From positions 124,001 to 188,000 of the forward strand of contig NZ_BMUG01000002.1 in assembly GCF_014650075.1 (NCBI RefSeq): a DNA stretch of 64,000 nt, written 5' to 3'. Under the pieces are notes generated by a model. The model saw only the letters and a list, made by a program, of their open reading frames with translations. It ran no database searches and was not told the origin of the DNA. This DNA is from Streptomyces microflavus. Its GTDB lineage: Bacteria > Actinomycetota > Actinomycetes > Streptomycetales > Streptomycetaceae. The position numbers and the translations under genes are program-made. Positions 60,945-64,000 of this stretch are shown here, in pieces (the first letter of the stretch is position 1; each line of letters begins with the position of its first letter).

Positions 60945-60975
60945 TTGATCTCAAGGCCGGTTGAGGTCCTAGCGT
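60945..60975 (+). promoter_or_regulatory. SoxR/MerR-type promoter toward the NmrA gene
   Basis: -35 TTGATC (60945-60950), 19-bp spacer, -10 TAGCGT (60970-60975). The operator TCTCAA-N6-TTGAGG (60949-60966) has one mismatch in the left half. The long 19-bp spacer is the hallmark of MerR-family activation. Confidence 0.65.
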
Positions 60976-61026
60976 TGTCGAAGCCGAACAGGCCGGGACG
61001 AGAAGGCCCATGACGATGAGGAGCAC

Positions 61027-61875
61027 GTGACGATGATCCTGGTGACCGGTGCGACCGGAAACATCGGCAGGGAGCTGCTGCGGCAGCTGCACGCGGACGG
61101 GCACGCCCCCGGCGTCCGGGCGCTGACCCGTGACGCGGGGCGGGCCGGGCCCTTGGTGCCCGAAGGGGTCGCGGTGGTGGAAGGCGATCTGGGCCGCGTC
61201 GAGACGTTGAAGCCGGCGCTGGACGGGGTGCGTTCGCTGTTCCTGCTCGCGGGGGCCGGCGCCGACGCGCGGGTCCTGGAAGCCGCCCGGGGCGCGGGGG
61301 TGGAGCACGTGGTGCTGGTCTCCTCCATCACCGTCGTGACCCATCCGCACCTGGGCCCGGCGCGGGCGAACCTCACCGTCGAGCGCCGGCTGCGGGAGAG
61401 CGGGATGGAGTGGACGGTCCTGCGGCCGACGCAGTTCGCCTCCAACACCCTCTGGTGGGCGGAGTCCGTACGCGAGGAGTCCGTGGTGCGCGTGCCGTAC
61501 GCGGACACCGGGCTGCCCACGGTCCACCCGGCGGACATCGCGTCGGTGGCCCGCGCCGCGCTGACCGGGCCGGACCACCGGGGGCGGACGTACCCGCTCA
61601 CGGGGCCGGAGCGGATCACCCCGCGGCAGCAGGCCGGGGAGCTGGGGCGGGTGCTGGGCCGGGAGGTGGCCTGCGTCGGGATCGGGCGGGAGGCCGCGTT
61701 CGGGCCGATGGCCGCGATGATGGGGGCCGAGGTCGCGGGCAGCGTCCTCGACCTGATGGGCGGCGATGTCAACGACGAGCTGCTGGCCGTGCACGACACC
61801 GTCTCCCGGGTCACCGGCTCGCCCGCCCGCCCGTACCGCGACTGGGCGGAGGAGAACGCCGCCGCCTTCCGGTGA
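61027..61875 (+). CDS. NmrA/SDR-type NAD(P)-binding reductase
   Basis: A 282-residue atypical short-chain dehydrogenase: ILVTGATGNIGRELLRQL (dinucleotide binding) and the NmrA-like VVLVSSITVVTHPHLG region. It is close to quinone oxidoreductase/NmrA proteins and probably reduces quinones or senses NAD(P)H. GTG at 61027 has GAGGAGCAC upstream. Transcription is likely from the MerR-type promoter at 60945-60975. The 3' end is unusual: a 21-bp unit containing the TGA is repeated three times in frame. Confidence 0.9.
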   Translation: MTMILVTGATGNIGRELLRQLHADGHAPGVRALTRDAGRAGPLVPEGVAVVEGDLGRVETLKPALDGVRSLFLLAGAGADARVLEAARGAGVEHVVLVSSITVVTHPHLGPARANLTVERRLRESGMEWTVLRPTQFASNTLWWAESVREESVVRVPYADTGLPTVHPADIASVARAALTGPDHRGRTYPLTGPERITPRQQAGELGRVLGREVACVGIGREAAFGPMAAMMGAEVAGSVLDLMGGDVNDELLAVHDTVSRVTGSPARPYRDWAEENAAAFR

Positions 61876-61930
61876 AACGCGGTTGCCGTCCGGTGAAACG
61901 CGGTTGCCGTCCGGTGAAACGCGGTTGCCG
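61868..61930. repeat. 21-bp tandem repeat, 3 perfect copies, spanning the NmrA gene stop
   Basis: tccggtgaaacgcggttgccg at 61868, 61889 and 61910, plus a partial fourth copy. Because 21 is a multiple of three, in-frame TGA codons recur at 61873, 61894 and 61915. Confidence 0.95.
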
Positions 61931-61940
61931 TCCGGTGGAT

Positions 61941-61961
61941 GCCCGCCGCCATCCGGCGGGC
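61941..61961. terminator. hairpin between NmrA gene and DUF5063 gene
   Basis: GCCCGCCG-ccatc-CGGCGGGC, a perfect 8-bp stem between the convergent genes. Confidence 0.5.
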
Positions 61962-62002
61962 GCCTGCCACCTCCCGGTGAGGGGGCGGTGGCGGCCCGGC
62001 GG

Positions 62003-62662
62003 CTACTTCACCGGCCGCAGTCCCAGCGGTCCCGCGATCTCCTGGAGCATCACGCGGCCCGCCTCCTCGGCCAGGTCGTCCTCGCCCGGGTCCTGGTCGG
62101 TGTCCAGGCCGTCCAGCTCCTCCAGGGGCTGGCCGAGGCGGATGTGGGCGACCAGGGACTGGAGGGCGCGCAGGGTGGCGGAGGCGGTGGAGCCCCAGTT
62201 GGAGAAGTACGAGAACTGCCACCACCACAGCGCCTCGGCCGTGCGCTCCGCCTCGTAGTGGGCGAGGCCGTGGCCGAGGTCGGTGACCAGGTCGGCGAGG
62301 TCGTCGGAGATGCGGTGCGGGACCGGGGCCTTGCGGGGCTCGTACGGGTCGAAGACCTCGGAGTAGACGTCGATCGGCTCCAGCAGGGCCGCGAACCGCT
62401 CGCGCAGGCCGTCCGCGTCCGGCTCGGGGCCGAGGTCCGGCTCGTACCGCTCGTCGGGGAGGACGTCCTCGTACGCGCCGAGGCGGCCGCCCGCGAGCAG
62501 GAGCTGCGAGACCTGGAGGAGCAGGACCGGAACGGCCTCTTCCGGCTCGTCGACCTTGGACACCTCGGTGACCGCGACGATGAACGTCTTGATCTGGTCC
62601 GCGATCTGGACGGCGAAGTCGCCCGGGTCCTGCGTGACAGTGTTCAGCGTGGCGTCAGACAT
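62003..62662 (-). CDS. DUF5063 family protein
   Basis: A 219-residue soluble protein (DFAVQIADQIKTFIVAVTEV...; ALWWWQFSYFSNWGSTASATLRALQSLVAHIR), matching DUF5063, an actinobacterial family commonly found beside recR and ybaB. Function unknown. ATG at 62662. It sits directly downstream of recR on the same strand, 92 bp away, and may be co-transcribed. Confidence 0.85.
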   Translation of the reverse strand: MSDATLNTVTQDPGDFAVQIADQIKTFIVAVTEVSKVDEPEEAVPVLLLQVSQLLLAGGRLGAYEDVLPDERYEPDLGPEPDADGLRERFAALLEPIDVYSEVFDPYEPRKAPVPHRISDDLADLVTDLGHGLAHYEAERTAEALWWWQFSYFSNWGSTASATLRALQSLVAHIRLGQPLEELDGLDTDQDPGEDDLAEEAGRVMLQEIAGPLGLRPVK

Positions 62663-62754
62663 CGAGGGGACCTCCCGTGGGCGCGGTCACAGACGGTGAA
62701 GAGGACGGCAGTACGTGGAGGTGACGCCGGATCCGGAGGCGTACCGCTGCGGTG

Positions 62755-63354
62755 TCAGACATCCAGCAGCCGCCTCCCCTCGAACGCGCGGCCCAGCGTG
62801 ACCTCGTCGGCGTACTCCAGGTCGCCGCCGACCGGCAGGCCACTGGCCAGCCGGGTCACCCTGAGGCCCATCGGCTTGACCATCCGCGCCAGGTACGTCG
62901 CAGTGGCCTCGCCCTCCAGGTTGGGGTCGGTCGCCAGGATCAGCTCCGTGATGGAGCCGTCCGCGAGCCGGGCGAGCAGCTCACGGATGCGCAGGTCGTC
63001 CGGGCCGACGCCCTCGATGGGGCTGATCGCCCCGCCCAGGACGTGGTAACGGCCCCGGAACTCGCGCGTCCGCTCGATCGCCACGACGTCCTTGGGCTCC
63101 TCGACCGCGCAGATGACGCTCCGGTCGCGGCGCGGATCGCGACAGATCCCGCACTGCTCCTGCTGGGCCACATTGCCGCACACGACGCAGAACCGGACCT
63201 TGTCCTTGACCTCCAGGAGGGCATGGGCGAGGCGGCGTACGTCGGTGGGTTCGGCCTGCAGGACGTGGAAGGCGATCCGCTGCGCGCTCTTGGGACCGAC
63301 GCCGGGCAGCCTGCCCAGTTCGTCGATGAGGTCCTGAACAACGCCTTCGTACAA
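62755..63354 (-). CDS. recR: recombination mediator RecR
   Basis: A 199-residue RecR protein, which with RecO loads RecA on gaps. It has the N-terminal helix-hairpin-helix ([21 protein letters not shown]), the zinc finger [16 protein letters not shown], the Toprim domain ([18 protein letters not shown]) and the C-terminal [23 protein letters not shown]. Complete. ATG at 63354. Lies between the YbaB gene and the DUF5063 gene. Confidence 0.97.
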   Translation of the reverse strand: MYEGVVQDLIDELGRLPGVGPKSAQRIAFHVLQAEPTDVRRLAHALLEVKDKVRFCVVCGNVAQQEQCGICRDPRRDRSVICAVEEPKDVVAIERTREFRGRYHVLGGAISPIEGVGPDDLRIRELLARLADGSITELILATDPNLEGEATATYLARMVKPMGLRVTRLASGLPVGGDLEYADEVTLGRAFEGRRLLDV

Positions 63355-63459
63355 CGGAACGCCTTTCTTTGCTTCCTGCTCCGTACCGTAGTGGGTACGG
63401 GTCGGTACCAGTAGGCCCCCGGCGTCAGCTCCGGGGAGCCGGTCCGGTCATGGCCCGGA

Positions 63460-63804
63460 TCAGAACGGCAGGCCCGGAATGGAGCCGCCGCCGCCCAGGC
63501 CCTGGGCCAGCGGGCCGAGCTTCTCCTGCTGGAGCGCCTGCGCGTTCTCGTTGGCCGCCTGGACGGCCGCCACCACGAGGTCGGCGAGCGTCTCGGTGTC
63601 CTCCGGGTCCACGGCCTTGGGGTCGATCACCAGGGCCCGCAGCTCGCCGGAGCCGGTCACCGTGGCCTTCACGAGGCCACCGCCCGCCTGTCCGTCGACC
63701 TCGGCCCTCGCCAGCTCCTCCTGGGCCGTGGCGAGGTCCTGCTGCATCTTCTGGGCCTGCTGGAGCAACTGCTGCATATCGGGCTGGCCACCACCGGGAA
63801 TCAC
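63460..63804 (-). CDS. YbaB/EbfC family nucleoid-associated protein
   Basis: A 114-residue YbaB/EbfC DNA-binding protein: [30 protein letters not shown] (coiled helix), [13 protein letters not shown] (beta) and [25 protein letters not shown]. It probably acts as a dimer. GTG at 63804 has AGGAG 5 nt upstream; ATG at 63819 (MPGVT) overlaps that site. A gap of 105 bp separates it from recR. Confidence 0.93.
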   Translation of the reverse strand: MIPGGGQPDMQQLLQQAQKMQQDLATAQEELARAEVDGQAGGGLVKATVTGSGELRALVIDPKAVDPEDTETLADLVVAAVQAANENAQALQQEKLGPLAQGLGGGGSIPGLPF

Positions 63805-63930
63805 GGTCACTCCTGGCATTTCGACGACAAATGTTTCGGTAAGCCGAGCCTACGTGCTCCTCGGTCACCGCGCTCCACCCACCGGGGACCAACTCTTTCG
63901 GGTGAGATTCGGAAACCGCCGCGAGGGCTC

Positions 63931-64000
63931 CTATACCTGACCAGCGGCCCTGCGCAGGCGGGAATCCCGCGATTTCGACTCCGCGGCCCACCATTCGGCG
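63931..64000 (-). CDS. 3' end of an upstream gene, cut by window edge
   Basis: The minus-strand frame ending in a TAG at 63931-63933 reads AEWWAAESKSRDSRLRRAAG then QV. This looks like a real C-terminus (possibly a SLATT or similar membrane-associated protein often found near ybaB). Too short to identify. Confidence 0.4.
   Translation of the reverse strand, partial: AEWWAAESKSRDSRLRRAAGQV

Noticed and set aside
1..64000. CRISPR array
   Set aside because: The repeats found are contiguous tandem units without unique spacers, 10-35 bp long, in 2-5 copies, and without cas genes.

Overview
The window is chromosomal DNA of a Streptomyces, probably from the conserved core. The evidence is very high G+C with strong third-position G/C, GTG and TTG starts, and recognisable Streptomyces developmental genes (bldG, wblA, crp). 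From memory, the gene order closely parallels the S. coelicolor SCO3543 (topA) to SCO3619 (ybaB-like) segment. The species cannot be named from the sequence. Almost every long open frame antisense to a gene is a high-GC shadow and was left out.

Layout. 1-8400: topA (cut by the left edge), a small membrane protein, a methyltransferase, a lipoprotein, the proton-pumping pyrophosphatase hppA, and the bldG/anti-sigma pair. 8458-16223: an SftH/MrfA-type helicase convergent with a seven-gene, translationally coupled Tad/Flp pilus operon (ssd-tadA-tadB-tadC-flp-tadE-tadE/G). 16224-21317: a HAD phosphatase, a probable Ms1/6S-like small RNA gene, a Fic-like protein lacking the catalytic His, a ParA/CooC-like ATPase and a deacetylase-like lipoprotein. 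21604-31156: a SulP transporter fused to a beta-carbonic anhydrase, acsA, nhaA, a holin-like protein, an epoxide-hydrolase-like enzyme and a MarP-type membrane serine protease. 31248-40267: nudL, nth, crp, a metallo-beta-lactamase/Nudix pair, ridA and DUF4177, two ArsA/Get3-like ATPases, and wblA divergent from the class A PBP gene. 42655-46632: yqeY, a metallophosphoesterase, tRNA-Pro(CGG), and a short accessory-looking block with an orphan and a lone DndB-like gene. 46978-64000: secreted SGNH lipase, small enzymes, an S9 peptidase, SURF1, an ECF sigma factor with its probable anti-sigma, asd-lysC, a LamG protein, an NmrA/SnoaL divergent pair, DUF5063, recR and the YbaB nucleoid protein.

How the parts work together. 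bldG with its downstream kinase-like gene, crp and wblA are regulators of development and antibiotic production. The tad cluster should build a membrane-anchored Flp-like apparatus. hppA, nhaA and SulP-CA handle pyrophosphate, Na+/H+ and bicarbonate. nth, recR, the helicase and topA serve DNA maintenance. lysC-asd starts the aspartate amino-acid family and supplies diaminopimelate to the wall that the PBP assembles.

Most unusual signals. (1) At about ten places, short tandem repeats sit at or just after a stop codon, in several cases copying the last codons and the stop itself. (2) The NmrA/SnoaL intergenic region carries two back-to-back SoxR/MerR-type promoters with 19-bp spacers. (3) A structured, terminator-ended intergenic region lies where mycobacteria encode Ms1/MTS2823. 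(4) A DndB-like protein occurs without dnd partners next to a tRNA. No CRISPR array, transposase or integrase was seen.
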